Shown here piece after piece: positions 16,339 through 25,572 of a stretch of DNA of 64,000 bases. The position numbers were made by a program, and so were the translations under genes. The stretch covers positions 5,111-69,110 of the forward strand of contig JAGOUV010000002.1 in the NCBI GenBank assembly GCA_018061065.1, given 5' to 3'. Source of the DNA: Candidatus Altimarinota bacterium. Its GTDB lineage: Bacteria > Patescibacteriota > Gracilibacteria > UBA1369 > UM-FILTER-53-11. Each line of letters opens with the position of its first letter. Positions within the stretch are counted from its first letter, which is position 1. The notes under the pieces are model-generated. The model was given only the letters and a program-made list of their open reading frames with translations, ran no database searches and was not told the DNA's origin.

Positions 16339-17529
16339 ATGAAGCTCATAAAATTTATCTTTGCATCAGTATTTTTTCTTGGTTTTACTACGGTGAGTTA
16401 CGCAAATTTTACCGATATAGATAACACAGAGCTCTATTATAAGGGAATTATTTATTTGCAGGAGCAAGGCATTGTAAGTGGGTATCAGGATCACACCTTC
16501 CGACCTGAAAATCTCGTTAATCGTGCGGAAATGCTTAAGATGGTTGTTGAATCAAAGGGCATTTCAGCTCAAGTGCTCGCGCCTTTCAATGATGATCGCT
16601 GTTTTAACGATGTTCCGCGCCGCGAGTGGTACACCAAGTATGTTTGCTATGCAAAAGAACAGGGATGGATAGAGGGCTATGCTGATAATACGTTCCGCCC
16701 CGAAACGCCGATTAATGCAGTTGAGTCGTTGAAAATTATTTTGGAAGTGTGGGGGATTGATTACGAAAAAAATCCTCGTATTTGGTATAAAGGCGTCGTC
16801 GAGCGTGCTGCACAAAGTAATTATATTCCTTTTAATGTAAGCGATTTTGGAATGGAGCTTCGCCGTAATCAAATGGCGGATATGGTTACGCGTGCCATGA
16901 CTCAACAGGAGGGAACTCTCGGAGATTATCTTGGGGTACGCGCTAAGCTCACGGCTAATTACGCCACTATTCAGAAGGCAATGTCACATAAATCATGGGA
17001 TGTTGATCCCAATAATAATGCGCTTATTCTTACGACTATTTTAACGTCGCAGGCTGATGATGAAAAAGTGTTTACAGTTTTGATGTTACCTGTCGGAAAT
17101 AAAAATGATGTGTCACTCAAAAATATCCCAATGCAGTTTTTGTTTGAAGATGAATTTAATACCTATTACTACACGACCAGTGCAATCTGTATTTTGGATG
17201 GAACGTGCAGCAAAACTCAGATTAAGAAGATTGATGAAATTCTTAATGATGCAGATTATCTATCGATTAATTTTGCACTCGGTGGAAATAAGCAGCCCAC
17301 GGGTTGTTACTATGTGAGTGACTTTGATTTTTCAATGACGTTCCCTGAAACTTGGGGCGCAATACACGATTTTACTATTCTTGATGCGGCTCATTGGGAG
17401 AGTCACGGAATGACCGATCCTTCATCATTTGTAGGACAGGGAGTAGTCTGTAACGGTGATCCACACCAAGGCGAAGGGCAGGATTTAGGTAATAATGATA
17501 ATCGTCAAATCAGAATTCAGGGAAAATAA
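16339..17529 (+). CDS. Secreted SLH-domain protein (S-layer or cell-wall associated)
   Basis: A 396-residue protein with a signal peptide (KFIFASVFFLGFTTVSYA, cleavage near residue 22) and S-layer homology domains: SLH1 at ~23-70 (GIVSGYQDHTFRPENLVNRA), SLH2 at ~88-140 (GWIEGYADNTFRPETPINAV) and a weaker third at ~148-192 ending RRNQMADMVTRAM. SLH domains anchor proteins to the wall or to an S-layer. The C-terminal ~200 residues, with Cys pairs (SAICILDGTCSKTQ, TGCYYV), are not recognised. Single gene, divergent from the membrane protein. Confidence 0.85.
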   Translation: MKLIKFIFASVFFLGFTTVSYANFTDIDNTELYYKGIIYLQEQGIVSGYQDHTFRPENLVNRAEMLKMVVESKGISAQVLAPFNDDRCFNDVPRREWYTKYVCYAKEQGWIEGYADNTFRPETPINAVESLKIILEVWGIDYEKNPRIWYKGVVERAAQSNYIPFNVSDFGMELRRNQMADMVTRAMTQQEGTLGDYLGVRAKLTANYATIQKAMSHKSWDVDPNNNALILTTILTSQADDEKVFTVLMLPVGNKNDVSLKNIPMQFLFEDEFNTYYYTTSAICILDGTCSKTQIKKIDEILNDADYLSINFALGGNKQPTGCYYVSDFDFSMTFPETWGAIHDFTILDAAHWESHGMTDPSSFVGQGVVCNGDPHQGEGQDLGNNDNRQIRIQGK

Positions 17530-17554
17530 GCCCTACGACAATAGGTTGTATGGA

Positions 17555-18595
17555 CTATAAAAATTTCATGGACTCTTCTGCTATTTTTTTCTCTTCGTGA
17601 GTAGGGATCACTAATACAGTGGGTTTAATGAGAGCGGAAATATACTTGAGGATTTTTTTGCGCAGATACCATGCATGTTCACCTGTTCCGCCCGTAAAAA
17701 CGATGCAATCCAGACCGCCCAGTGCAGCTATATAAGAACCAATATATTTTGCGATGCGATAGGCAAACCATTCCATAGTGCGTATCGCTGCGGGATTTTT
17801 TTTCTGATACTGCTTCCAAATTTCACGCATGTCGCCCGTAGATTCAAAAACTCCGGTAAGTCCCGATTTTTTCGTAAGTGTCAGCTCAATATCATCCAAC
17901 TTCATTTTTTTGCGTGCCATGTGGAATATGATTGCCGGATCGATATCTCCGCTGCGCGTACCCATAGGAATACCTTCCAGGGGAGTGAATCCCATACTCG
18001 TATCGATTACTTTCCCCTTCAAAATCGCGCTGAGAGAACAGCCGTTACCTAAGTGACAGGTGATGGTGCGCTGAGTTTTTCTTGCACCCAGTTTTTTTTC
18101 AGCCTGTTCATATACATATTGATGACTAATTCCATGGAAGCCGTAACGACGCACGCCGTAGTCGGTGTACCACTTCATCGGTACACCGTAGAGGTATGCT
18201 TTTTCTGGCATAGTTTGATGAAACGAGGTGTCAAAAACCGCAACATGCAGGGCATCCGGCAGTATGCTTTGTGCAGCACGAATCGCAGCGAGATTAACAG
18301 GATTATGGAGCGGAGCCAGAGCGCAAAGTGACTCTATATCTTTAATGACACGCGGAGTGATGACCGTAGATTTAAAATATTTTTCACCGCCATGTACTAC
18401 GCGATGTCCCACCGCGACAATATTTTTCACATGGCTCTTTAATGCCTTTTGCAAATGCTTCTCAATATGCGTAAGCGGTTTTCCGTGATTATCAATATGC
18501 CCCTTCATCACGGATCTAAGCGACTTCTGTGCATCCTCAAAAATCTCATACTTGAGTGATGAAGAGCCGGCGTTGATAGAAAGAATATATTTCAT
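17555..18595 (-). CDS. ackA: Acetate kinase
   Basis: A 346-residue ASKHA-fold kinase that makes ATP from acetyl phosphate and ADP. Motifs: SINAGSSSLKYEIF (phosphate 1, residues 5-18), VFDTSFHQTMPEKAYLYGVP (~120-139), RRYGFHGISHQYV, TCHLGNGCSLSAI, DTSMGFTPLEGIPMGTRSGD and FTGGTGEHAW. About 50 residues shorter than the usual ~400, with trimming between the N-terminal domain elements and at the C-terminus, but the catalytic elements are kept. Two nt downstream of pta, forming the usual Pta-AckA pair. Confidence 0.94.
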   Translation of the reverse strand: MKYILSINAGSSSLKYEIFEDAQKSLRSVMKGHIDNHGKPLTHIEKHLQKALKSHVKNIVAVGHRVVHGGEKYFKSTVITPRVIKDIESLCALAPLHNPVNLAAIRAAQSILPDALHVAVFDTSFHQTMPEKAYLYGVPMKWYTDYGVRRYGFHGISHQYVYEQAEKKLGARKTQRTITCHLGNGCSLSAILKGKVIDTSMGFTPLEGIPMGTRSGDIDPAIIFHMARKKMKLDDIELTLTKKSGLTGVFESTGDMREIWKQYQKKNPAAIRTMEWFAYRIAKYIGSYIAALGGLDCIVFTGGTGEHAWYLRKKILKYISALIKPTVLVIPTHEEKKIAEESMKFL

Positions 18596-18597
18596 AA

Positions 18598-19620
18598 TTA
18601 TCGAATCGAAGTAGCCTTAGATCCCTCCACTTTCATCTCGTGTGCTTCTACAGAAGTAATCGCTGCCAAATGTACGATATCACTCACGCTACATCCGCGC
18701 GAAAGATCATTTACTGGCTTAGCCATGCCTTGCAAAATAGGTCCAATCGCCTCGGCATGAGCGAGTCGCTCCACCAGCTTGTAGGCAATATTTGCGGCTT
18801 CCAGATTGGGAAAAATCAGAATGTTTGCTTCGCCTTTAATTTTTGAACCGGGAAATTTTCTCAGTGCAACTTCTGGAACAATAGCAGCATCCACCTGAAT
18901 TTCACCTTCGCACATCAAGTCCGGTCTGAATGAATTCACCATAGCAGTAGCTTCACGCACACGATCTACATTTGGATGTTTTGCAGAGCCGTTAGTGGAA
19001 AAAGATAACATAGCAATTTTTGGCTCAATTCCAAATCGCTTCGCCGTCTCCGCCGTATCAATTGCAATTTCAGCAAGCTCACGCGAGTTAGGCTCGGGAT
19101 TTACCATACAATCGGCAAAGAGCATAAGTCGTTTCTCCAGTACCATAAAGAAAAATCCCGATACCTTGTGGAATTTCTCCTTGGTTTTAATAATCTGCAG
19201 CGCGGGTCTCAGGGTATCGTGGCTTGGGGCGTTAGCACCGGTGATTAAACCATCAGCATCGCCCATCTGTAATACCATTACTGCAAAATAATTAAGATCA
19301 TTCATTAATTTTCGCGCCTCATCTAAGGTCATGCCCTTAGCCTTACGTTGTTCAAAGAGCGCAGTAGCATACCGCTCGATCAGTACGGGATCTTTTGGAT
19401 CAATCATTGTGCACGCCTCTACATCGAGCTCAATATTTTTTTCGCGGCACATGGTCACTATCTCACTTTTATTTCCTATTAAGACGAGATCCGCAGTTTT
19501 TTCTTTCTGAATCTCAGCGCACGCACGCACCGTGCGTTCATCAAACATTTCCGGAAACGCAATCCGCGCTGGATGTGCCTGTGCCTTCTCTTTTACCAGT
19601 TGTAGAAAGGGTATACTCAT
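18598..19620 (-). CDS. pta: Phosphate acetyltransferase
   Basis: A 340-residue catalytic-domain-only Pta (no N-terminal DRTGG part) that interconverts acetyl-CoA and acetyl phosphate. It shows ARIAFPEMFDERTV, GDADGLITGANAPSHDTLRP (~137-156), AMLSFSTNGSAKHPNVDRVR and GEANILIFPNLEAANIAYKL, all typical of the family. Followed by ackA after 2 nt, together giving substrate-level ATP with acetate as product. The ATG lies 6 nt after an extended -10, implying a leaderless mRNA. Confidence 0.95.
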   Translation of the reverse strand: MSIPFLQLVKEKAQAHPARIAFPEMFDERTVRACAEIQKEKTADLVLIGNKSEIVTMCREKNIELDVEACTMIDPKDPVLIERYATALFEQRKAKGMTLDEARKLMNDLNYFAVMVLQMGDADGLITGANAPSHDTLRPALQIIKTKEKFHKVSGFFFMVLEKRLMLFADCMVNPEPNSRELAEIAIDTAETAKRFGIEPKIAMLSFSTNGSAKHPNVDRVREATAMVNSFRPDLMCEGEIQVDAAIVPEVALRKFPGSKIKGEANILIFPNLEAANIAYKLVERLAHAEAIGPILQGMAKPVNDLSRGCSVSDIVHLAAITSVEAHEMKVEGSKATSIR

Positions 19621-19626
19621 CTTATA

Positions 19627-19635
19627 AGTATACCA
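19627..19635 (-). promoter_or_regulatory. Extended -10 promoter, leaderless pta-ackA transcript
   Basis: Minus-strand TGG-TATACT ends 6 nt before the pta ATG at 19620, so transcription should begin at the start codon. The context TTTATGGTATACTTATAAG is nearly the same as that before the pilin array. Confidence 0.6.
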
Positions 19636-19642
19636 TAAAAAT

Positions 19643-19954
19643 CTATAGAAGTGATCTCCACATAGCTTTTACCCTTTCACTAATTCTTTTCTGCATTTCC
19701 AGCTGGGCAATTTCTGTCCGAAAAACTTCAGCTGCTGCATCTTCCGTGAGGCGCGGTCTCCTGTAAGGTTTCGCCAATTGAGATAAACGCCAATCTGTTT
19801 TTTTAGCGCTAAGTTCACTCTGTTCTTGTTGAGCTACAACTCCTGCTGAAAGCAGTTGCCGTAAAATCTCTGGATTCACATCAGGATTGTCCCCCAACAA
19901 AGCAAACACATCGATATATGGATCGGGTCTTTCTGTATTTTCTATGTCTCCCAT
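19643..19954 (-). CDS. Small hypothetical protein
   Basis: A soluble protein of about 103 residues (MGDIENTERPDPYIDVFALL…) rich in charged residues and Gln in its second half (LLSAGVVAQQEQSELSAKKT). No known domain. ATG at 19954 is 7 nt after the upstream lipoprotein's stop; another in-frame ATG at 19975 would overlap that gene by 14 nt. Probably the last gene of a three-gene unit (20554 to 19643). Confidence 0.5.
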   Translation of the reverse strand: MGDIENTERPDPYIDVFALLGDNPDVNPEILRQLLSAGVVAQQEQSELSAKKTDWRLSQLAKPYRRPRLTEDAAAEVFRTEIAQLEMQKRISERVKAMWRSLL

Positions 19955-19961
19955 AATGTAG

Positions 19962-20225
19962 TTATTCTCCCACATTCTTCACCGCATCCACTGCTTCATT
20001 TACCTGCTTCACCGCATTATTAACATCATCCACCTTCTTCTTCACTGACTCAGTCGTTTTATTCACCTGATCTTTTACCCCTTCAACTGTTTCACTTGCG
20101 GTTACGACAACACCATTAATTGTGTCTTGTGCCTTGGTACGTGCGTCAGAAAGTGATTTACAGCCGCTGAGCAAAGCTAAGCTCAGGAGAAGTCCCGCAA
20201 CGATAAAAAGATTTTTCTTATTCAT
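19962..20225 (-). CDS. Small helical lipoprotein
   Basis: An 87-residue protein with a lipoprotein signal: basic MNKKN, hydrophobic FIVAGLLLSLALLSGC and a good lipobox LSGC with Cys at residue 22. The mature part is a continuous heptad-rich helix with repeated V-K/N spacing (VEGVKDQVNKTTESVKKKVD), likely a coiled coil on the membrane surface, resembling small Lpp-like or apolipoprotein-like proteins. Overlaps the upstream zinc-ribbon gene by 4 nt (ATGA). Confidence 0.68.
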   Translation of the reverse strand: MNKKNLFIVAGLLLSLALLSGCKSLSDARTKAQDTINGVVVTASETVEGVKDQVNKTTESVKKKVDDVNNAVKQVNEAVDAVKNVGE

Positions 20226-20554
20226 ACATCAAAGAGTTCGCGAATATCATTACCTCGCCAGTTTTTAAGCGTGTTATGTACGTCTAATACTTCATTCATG
20301 CTGATTGCCGTACCTGTGGGAGCAGGAGAGGTAGCTTGTACGCGAATGTGCTGGCCAACCTCTACCATCATGAAAGCCTCTGCCTGACATTTGGGACAAA
20401 CGACCAAGAAAAGTCCATGGCCGAGATCTGCTTCTATGTTAAAAGTTGAGGCGAGGACAAAGATTAACTCCTCGGTAAACTTAGATTTACAAAATGGGCA
20501 ATCGCTGTTCTTGCGTAAGTGTGAAATGACCTGTTTTAGTAATTTGAATGGCAT
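20222..20554 (-). CDS. Zinc-ribbon-like hypothetical protein
   Basis: A 110-residue protein with two Cys pairs, CPFCKSKF (~20-27) and VVCPKCQAEAFM (~54-65), spaced as in a zinc ribbon. The rest is mixed alpha/beta without a recognised fold. First gene of the small-protein unit; a short perfect palindrome GTGAAATTCAC (20561-20571) lies 7 nt upstream of the start and might be an operator. Confidence 0.55.
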   Translation of the reverse strand: MPFKLLKQVISHLRKNSDCPFCKSKFTEELIFVLASTFNIEADLGHGLFLVVCPKCQAEAFMMVEVGQHIRVQATSPAPTGTAISMNEVLDVHNTLKNWRGNDIRELFDV

Positions 20555-20618
20555 ATAGTGGTGAAATTCACATTACTTCCAAATGCTAGATTTTTCAATC
20601 AATTTTCTCATTAAACTA

Positions 20619-22103
20619 CTACAGTACCTCGGTGATCTGTGGAAGTGCTTGTGCGATTCTGGCAAGTGATTTTTCTTTTCCTAAAGCCCATAATACCTCA
20701 AATACTCCCGGTGAAAATTCCTCACCTGTAAGTGCCACACGGGTAGGCCAGAAGACCTGGCCATTTTTAAGCCCTAGTTTCACAACAAGTGCCAACATGT
20801 GTTCTTTTATAGCCTCCTCACTTTCCCAATGTTCAAAATTCTTAAGCGACTCAGCTACTGCCTCTAGTGCCTGCTTGGCAATCTCGTGAGTCACCTTCAT
20901 TTTTGGACTCAAGATCAACTCAGGTTTTATAAAGACGATATCGTGGAAATAAAATCCCAGATGCGTTGCGGCGGTTGTCGGCTCTTTAATAATTTTCTCA
21001 GACACCGTTTTTAAACAGCGTTGCAGAAATGCCTCGTCATGCAACCACTCTTTGGGAATATGCGGCTTTGCAATCTCAACCAATTTTTCCTCAAGCGTTC
21101 CGGCCATCGCATCAAACTTCTTTCGTCTCCACTGCCAGTTAATCCAGTCCAATTTTTCAATATCAAAGACGGCACCCGCTTTGTGAACCTTATCTAAGCT
21201 AAATTTTTCGATGAGCTCATCCATAGTAAAAATCTCCTGTGTTTCATCGCCACCTGGATGCCAACCGAGCAATGCACAAAAATTAATTAACGCCTCCGGC
21301 AAATATCCTTTATTACGATAATCTTCCACTGCCACATCACCCTGACGTTTGGATAATTTTGAGCGATCTTTGTTTAACAGAAGCGGTAAGTGAGCGAATG
21401 TGGGAATTTTCCAACCAAACGCCTCGTAGAGCAAAATGTGTTTAGGCGTAGAAGAAAGCCATTCTTCGCCACGGATTACGTGAGTTACACCCATATCGTG
21501 ATCATCGATGACATTCGCGAGATGGTAGGTGGGGAAGCCATCGGATTTCATTAAAACCTGGTCGTCGACTAAGTTACTTTCAAAAGAAACGTCGCCGCGC
21601 ACAAGATCTTGCCAGGTGATGCTGCGTCCAGTGGGGATTTTTTGGCGCAAGACATACGGTTCATTTTTTGCGAGCATGGCTTGAACTTCCTCCGCTGATA
21701 ATTTGAGACAGTGACGGTCATACTTAGGTGCCAACTTTGCCTCTTGCTGAGATTTTCTCATCTGCTCCAGGCGTTCGCTCGTGCAGAAGCAATAGTAGGC
21801 GTGGCCTTTTTCCAAAAGTTCCTGCGCAAATTTCTTATAGAGGTCGAGACGCTGCGACTGAACATACGGGCCGTGAGGCCCGCCGACATCTGGACCTTCA
21901 TCGTAACTAATACCTGCCCATTTTAAGACATCGATAAGGTTCTCTACTGAGCCCTCTACATAGCGGGTGCGGTCGGTATCTTCTACGCGGAATATGAATT
22001 TACCTTTTTGCTGGCGGGCCAAGAGGTAGTTATAGAGTGCGGTGCGTAAGCTGCCTACGTGGACGAAGCCGGTAGGGGATGGGGGAAATCGTGTGACTAT
22101 CAT
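20619..22103 (-). CDS. gltX: Glutamyl-tRNA synthetase
   Basis: A 494-residue class I synthetase. The HIGH-region RFPPSPTGFVHVGSLRTALY (~5-24, HVGS) and KMSKS-region KDRSKLSKRQG (~247-257) are both clear, with EEWLSSTPKHILLYEAFGW between them and a C-terminal anticodon-binding helical domain. It charges tRNA-Glu, and perhaps tRNA-Gln if a GatCAB system exists, which cannot be judged here. Divergent from ftsK across an 86-bp spacer. Confidence 0.95.
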   Translation of the reverse strand: MIVTRFPPSPTGFVHVGSLRTALYNYLLARQQKGKFIFRVEDTDRTRYVEGSVENLIDVLKWAGISYDEGPDVGGPHGPYVQSQRLDLYKKFAQELLEKGHAYYCFCTSERLEQMRKSQQEAKLAPKYDRHCLKLSAEEVQAMLAKNEPYVLRQKIPTGRSITWQDLVRGDVSFESNLVDDQVLMKSDGFPTYHLANVIDDHDMGVTHVIRGEEWLSSTPKHILLYEAFGWKIPTFAHLPLLLNKDRSKLSKRQGDVAVEDYRNKGYLPEALINFCALLGWHPGGDETQEIFTMDELIEKFSLDKVHKAGAVFDIEKLDWINWQWRRKKFDAMAGTLEEKLVEIAKPHIPKEWLHDEAFLQRCLKTVSEKIIKEPTTAATHLGFYFHDIVFIKPELILSPKMKVTHEIAKQALEAVAESLKNFEHWESEEAIKEHMLALVVKLGLKNGQVFWPTRVALTGEEFSPGVFEVLWALGKEKSLARIAQALPQITEVL

Positions 22104-22129
22104 GTCCGTAAGATACCTGAGCCCGGCAA

Positions 22130-22162
22130 CTATATAAAGTCCCTAGTAGTCTTTTTATATAG
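22130..22162. repeat. Inverted repeat between gltX and ftsK
   Basis: CTATATAAA (22130-22138) and TTTATATAG (22154-22162) are a perfect 9-bp inverted repeat with a 15-nt centre containing CCTAGTAG, in the spacer between two divergent genes. It could be an operator or a cruciform/hairpin; no T-run for termination. A -10 TATACT for ftsK lies at 22175-22180. Confidence 0.4.
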
Positions 22163-22189
22163 CCAATCCCGCTGTATACTAGTCCCCAG

Positions 22190-24571
22190 ATGGTCCGTCG
22201 CAGAAATAAATCATCCAGTATCTTTAATTTAATCACCGGTAGCTCAAGTCGCCGAAAGGTGCTTTCTAATAGAGAGGCACGTCGACTGAGAGCTAGAGGT
22301 AAAGGATTTAAGCTCGAGCTTGAGTATCAGGTGGCGCGTGAGATTTTTGCGATTATTTATCTGGCACTTTCTCTCCTTATCGTCCTCTCTATATATGGAG
22401 GCCTGGGACGAGTAGGGGAGGCGTTCAGCAGCTTCCTGCGTCCCATGTTTGGATTTGGTATTCACTTGGTGCCGGTTCTCTTTTTTGGACTCTCACTCTC
22501 CCTCTTTTTTGCAAAAAAAACGCCGTTTACCTTTACGAAAATTACCGGAATTGTTTTGTTTTTCACCTCGTTGCTTTCGATTTTCCATCTTTCAGTTCCG
22601 GTCGACGGTATTTTGACTGCCGCTCAGGCAGGTGAGTATGGTGGCTATATTGGCTTTATCTCGAATTTTTTCTTCCGTTCGGTCTTACAGATTGGCAATT
22701 TGGGCTCCACTATCGTCTTTGTGGCCTCGTTTATCGTGGGTGGATTGATGACCTTTGAGTTCTCAATTGTGAATTTTTTGAAAGAAGCCCGACCTGAAAT
22801 TCGTTTGGAACGCCGTGGCCGTGTGAAAGAAACAGAGGATGGAGTGATTGAAATTCCTGAAGAGGATGAGCAGACACAGGATGACATTAATATTATCAAG
22901 CCGTTGAAAGATCGTGATGATCGTGACGATGTGGATTTTGTCGACGACGATGAGGATGAAGATGATGAAGAGAATGAAGGAGGCGAGCAGAAACGTCCTG
23001 AAATTGGCATCATCCGTGGTAAAAAAGATGAGGCGCAGCAGCCGGTGGTATCTTCTAAAAAACAGATGGACTGGGTATTCCCCCCGCTGGATATTTTGGA
23101 CAAACCTCAAACTGCCGATGCCATTAATGATGATTTATTAAAAGAAAAGGCAGAGAAAATTCGTACAAAGTTGGAGCAGTTCGGTATCGATGTGGTGATG
23201 TCCGATGTGCATGTGGGGCCTACGGTGGTGCAGTACACACTCAAGCCGCATGAGGGAGTTAAGCTTTCAAAAATTACCGGACTCAAGAATGATTTGGCGC
23301 TTACGCTTGCCGCTCCTGCGATTCGTATCGAGGCACCGATTCCGGGTAAGTCACTTGTGGGAATTGAAATTCCAAATGAACAGCGCACGATGGTTCGTTT
23401 GCGTGAAATGCTTGAGACGGAGGATTGGAAAGAAATTGGTTCACAGTTACGTATGCCACTTGGCCGTACGGTAAGTGGAAAACCGATGGTGATTGATTTG
23501 GCTTCTATGCCGCATATCCTTATTGCGGGTGCTACGGGTGCAGGTAAGTCAGTAGGTATGAATAGTTTTTTGATGAGCCTTTTGTATCAGAACTCGCCAC
23601 AGGATTTGAAGTTGATTATGGTTGATCCTAAGCGCGTGGAGCTTAATACGTATAATGGTATTCCGCATTTGCTCACGCCCGTGATTACCGATGTAGAGAA
23701 GGCCGCAACCGCGTTACGCTGGGCAGTAGCAGAAATGAATCGCCGTTATATTGTGCTTGCGGATACGGGCCACAGAAATATCAGTGACTATAATGCTGAC
23801 TCAAAAATTGAGCAGCGCATGCCTAAGATTGTCATTGTGATTGATGAGTTGGCCGACCTCATGATGGCCGCAGGAAAAGATGTGGAAGCTTCGATCTGTC
23901 GTATTGCGCAGATGGCGCGTGCAGTGGGAATGCACTTGATGGTGGCCACGCAGCGTCCGTCTGTTGATGTCATTACGGGTCTTATTAAAGCCAATATTCC
24001 AGCTCGCGTGGCGTACGCGGTGACCTCGGGAATCGACTCACGCACGATCTTGGACTGCATAGGTGCGGAGGATTTATTGGGAAAAGGTGACATGCTCTTT
24101 ATCTCCGGACAGATGAGCAAACCTGTGCGTATTCAAGGAATTTATGTGTCATCAAAAGAAATTGAGCGCGTGACCAATCGCGTAAAATTAACGATCGAGC
24201 CTGAGTATGATGAGACGATTACTTCAAGCGAGGTCGCACGTTCACATATTCAAGGATTGCCTAATTCTAGGGGTGGCGGTGGCAACGATCCGATGTATCA
24301 AAGAGCCATGGCAGTGGTGGTGGAGTCACGCAAAGCCTCTGCGTCTTTGTTGCAGCGACGTTTAGAAATTGGGTATGCCCGTGCAGCACGAATTTTGGAT
24401 GAGATGGAGAGTAACGGGGTGATCGGTCCCGTGCGTGGTGCTAAACCGCGTGAAATTTATGTAACGCAAACAGCAGAGTCAGGAGATGACGCAGGTGCAG
24501 CCGGTCAGGATTCAGCTCTGGTTTCTGGAAGTCCTTCAATGATTGCAACGCACGAAGATCGCGAAGATTAA
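22190..24571 (+). CDS. ftsK: DNA translocase FtsK/SpoIIIE
   Basis: A 793-residue double-stranded DNA pump that clears the chromosome terminus from the division septum. About four membrane helices at ~50-200, an acidic linker (~215-270, DDEDEDDEENEG), then the alpha domain, the RecA-like motor with Walker A GATGAGKSVGMN (~448-459) and Walker B KIVIVIDELADLMM (~545-558), and a C-terminal gamma winged helix (~705-765, KASASLLQRRLEIGYARAAR) that reads KOPS-like polar sequences. The ATG is 9 nt after TATACT, almost leaderless. Its end overlaps the convergent gene at 24568 by 4 nt. Confidence 0.95.
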   Translation: MVRRRNKSSSIFNLITGSSSRRKVLSNREARRLRARGKGFKLELEYQVAREIFAIIYLALSLLIVLSIYGGLGRVGEAFSSFLRPMFGFGIHLVPVLFFGLSLSLFFAKKTPFTFTKITGIVLFFTSLLSIFHLSVPVDGILTAAQAGEYGGYIGFISNFFFRSVLQIGNLGSTIVFVASFIVGGLMTFEFSIVNFLKEARPEIRLERRGRVKETEDGVIEIPEEDEQTQDDINIIKPLKDRDDRDDVDFVDDDEDEDDEENEGGEQKRPEIGIIRGKKDEAQQPVVSSKKQMDWVFPPLDILDKPQTADAINDDLLKEKAEKIRTKLEQFGIDVVMSDVHVGPTVVQYTLKPHEGVKLSKITGLKNDLALTLAAPAIRIEAPIPGKSLVGIEIPNEQRTMVRLREMLETEDWKEIGSQLRMPLGRTVSGKPMVIDLASMPHILIAGATGAGKSVGMNSFLMSLLYQNSPQDLKLIMVDPKRVELNTYNGIPHLLTPVITDVEKAATALRWAVAEMNRRYIVLADTGHRNISDYNADSKIEQRMPKIVIVIDELADLMMAAGKDVEASICRIAQMARAVGMHLMVATQRPSVDVITGLIKANIPARVAYAVTSGIDSRTILDCIGAEDLLGKGDMLFISGQMSKPVRIQGIYVSSKEIERVTNRVKLTIEPEYDETITSSEVARSHIQGLPNSRGGGGNDPMYQRAMAVVVESRKASASLLQRRLEIGYARAARILDEMESNGVIGPVRGAKPREIYVTQTAESGDDAGAAGQDSALVSGSPSMIATHEDRED

Positions 24572-25467
24572 TATGATTGGTCGCAGAGCTCGTCGTCGAG
24601 CATCCAGCCATTCCCTAGCGGGCCAATGTCATATTCTTCGAATCCCAATGTGTCTAATTTTTCGCTTAGATATGGGTTAAATGTGACACCACTGAGCAAC
24701 GTATTTATTCCATCTACCTTTTCTTCGCAGGCAGGTTTGCCATGCAATCGTATTTTTCTTTCAAAATCTTCTTGGGTCTCAAAGGGAAGAATAATGTGCT
24801 GTAGCAGTGCAAAACGGGTGTCGAGATGTAAACTACTTAGGGTACGTAAGGTGTGATCGTAGGAAAGATGAGGTGTATTTTTCCTTATGGCTCTTACTGC
24901 TTGAGAGACCGTTTGTGAGACCGTTAATTTTCCTCGATGATTCCAGTTGCCCCTAAAGACAGGTGTTTTTCGTTTTGTAGCAGTAGTATGGTCGGCATGG
25001 ATGCTGCTCTGACTTTTATACCACTCCCATATCGCATCACTATTACCAGACGATAACGAATCGTTGGCACCAGACGAACAGTTTGAAAATCCCAGTCCTC
25101 CACCTTGTGCACTTACGCAGCCATTTTCTATTTTAATTTCAATTACCTCACCGCGAGCTTGAGCCCGTAACAATTCTGCTTCATCTCGAATCTCTGCAGC
25201 TTTTTCAGCAAGGTAATCTATTGTTGGTTCTATTTTTGAACGAGTCGTATCCGCTATGTTAAGAATAAAATGATCGTCAGGAACAGGTGAAATGTCCATG
25301 TTCGGCGAAAAAGATTCGGCTGCTGGTGGGGCACCATGTTTTTCTCGGTGAACTATTTCTGAAGTAGGATGCACAAACGGCAGTGGTTCTCGCACGTCAA
25401 CATCGCCTCCCAAAAAAGAAGTTCCAATGACAAACGCTGCCTCTTTAAATCCCAGATTGCGTGCCAT
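24568..25467 (-). CDS. Hypothetical protein
   Basis: A 299-residue protein beginning MARNLGFKEAAFVIGTSFLG, with a polar, Ser/Gly-rich middle (FSNCSSGANDSLSSGNSDAI, ~128-147) and a charged helical C-terminal half. No transmembrane helix or known domain recognised. It stands alone between ftsK and the pilin array. One of several long single-gene hypotheticals in this window. Confidence 0.5.
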   Translation of the reverse strand: MARNLGFKEAAFVIGTSFLGGDVDVREPLPFVHPTSEIVHREKHGAPPAAESFSPNMDISPVPDDHFILNIADTTRSKIEPTIDYLAEKAAEIRDEAELLRAQARGEVIEIKIENGCVSAQGGGLGFSNCSSGANDSLSSGNSDAIWEWYKSQSSIHADHTTATKRKTPVFRGNWNHRGKLTVSQTVSQAVRAIRKNTPHLSYDHTLRTLSSLHLDTRFALLQHIILPFETQEDFERKIRLHGKPACEEKVDGINTLLSGVTFNPYLSEKLDTLGFEEYDIGPLGNGWMLDDELCDQSY

Positions 25468-25557
25468 GCCTCATTATGCCCTTTTACTTTTTAAAAAGGC
25501 AACCTGAAAGCACAATTTAATATGATCTCTAAGCCACTATCCACGGTGCGTTATTTA

Positions 25558-25566
25558 TGGTATAAT
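25558..25566 (+). promoter_or_regulatory. Extended -10 promoter of the pilin array (leaderless)
   Basis: TGG-TATAAT lies 6 nt before the ATG at 25573. This makes the in-frame ATG at 25522 upstream of the promoter and therefore unlikely as the start. Confidence 0.6.
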
Positions 25567-25572
25567 AATCAG

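Noticed and set aside
22645-23103. 152-aa Ser-rich minus-strand ORF inside ftsK
   Set aside because: It mirrors the acidic Asp/Glu linker of FtsK; the Ser runs are the reverse complement of GAT/GAA codons.
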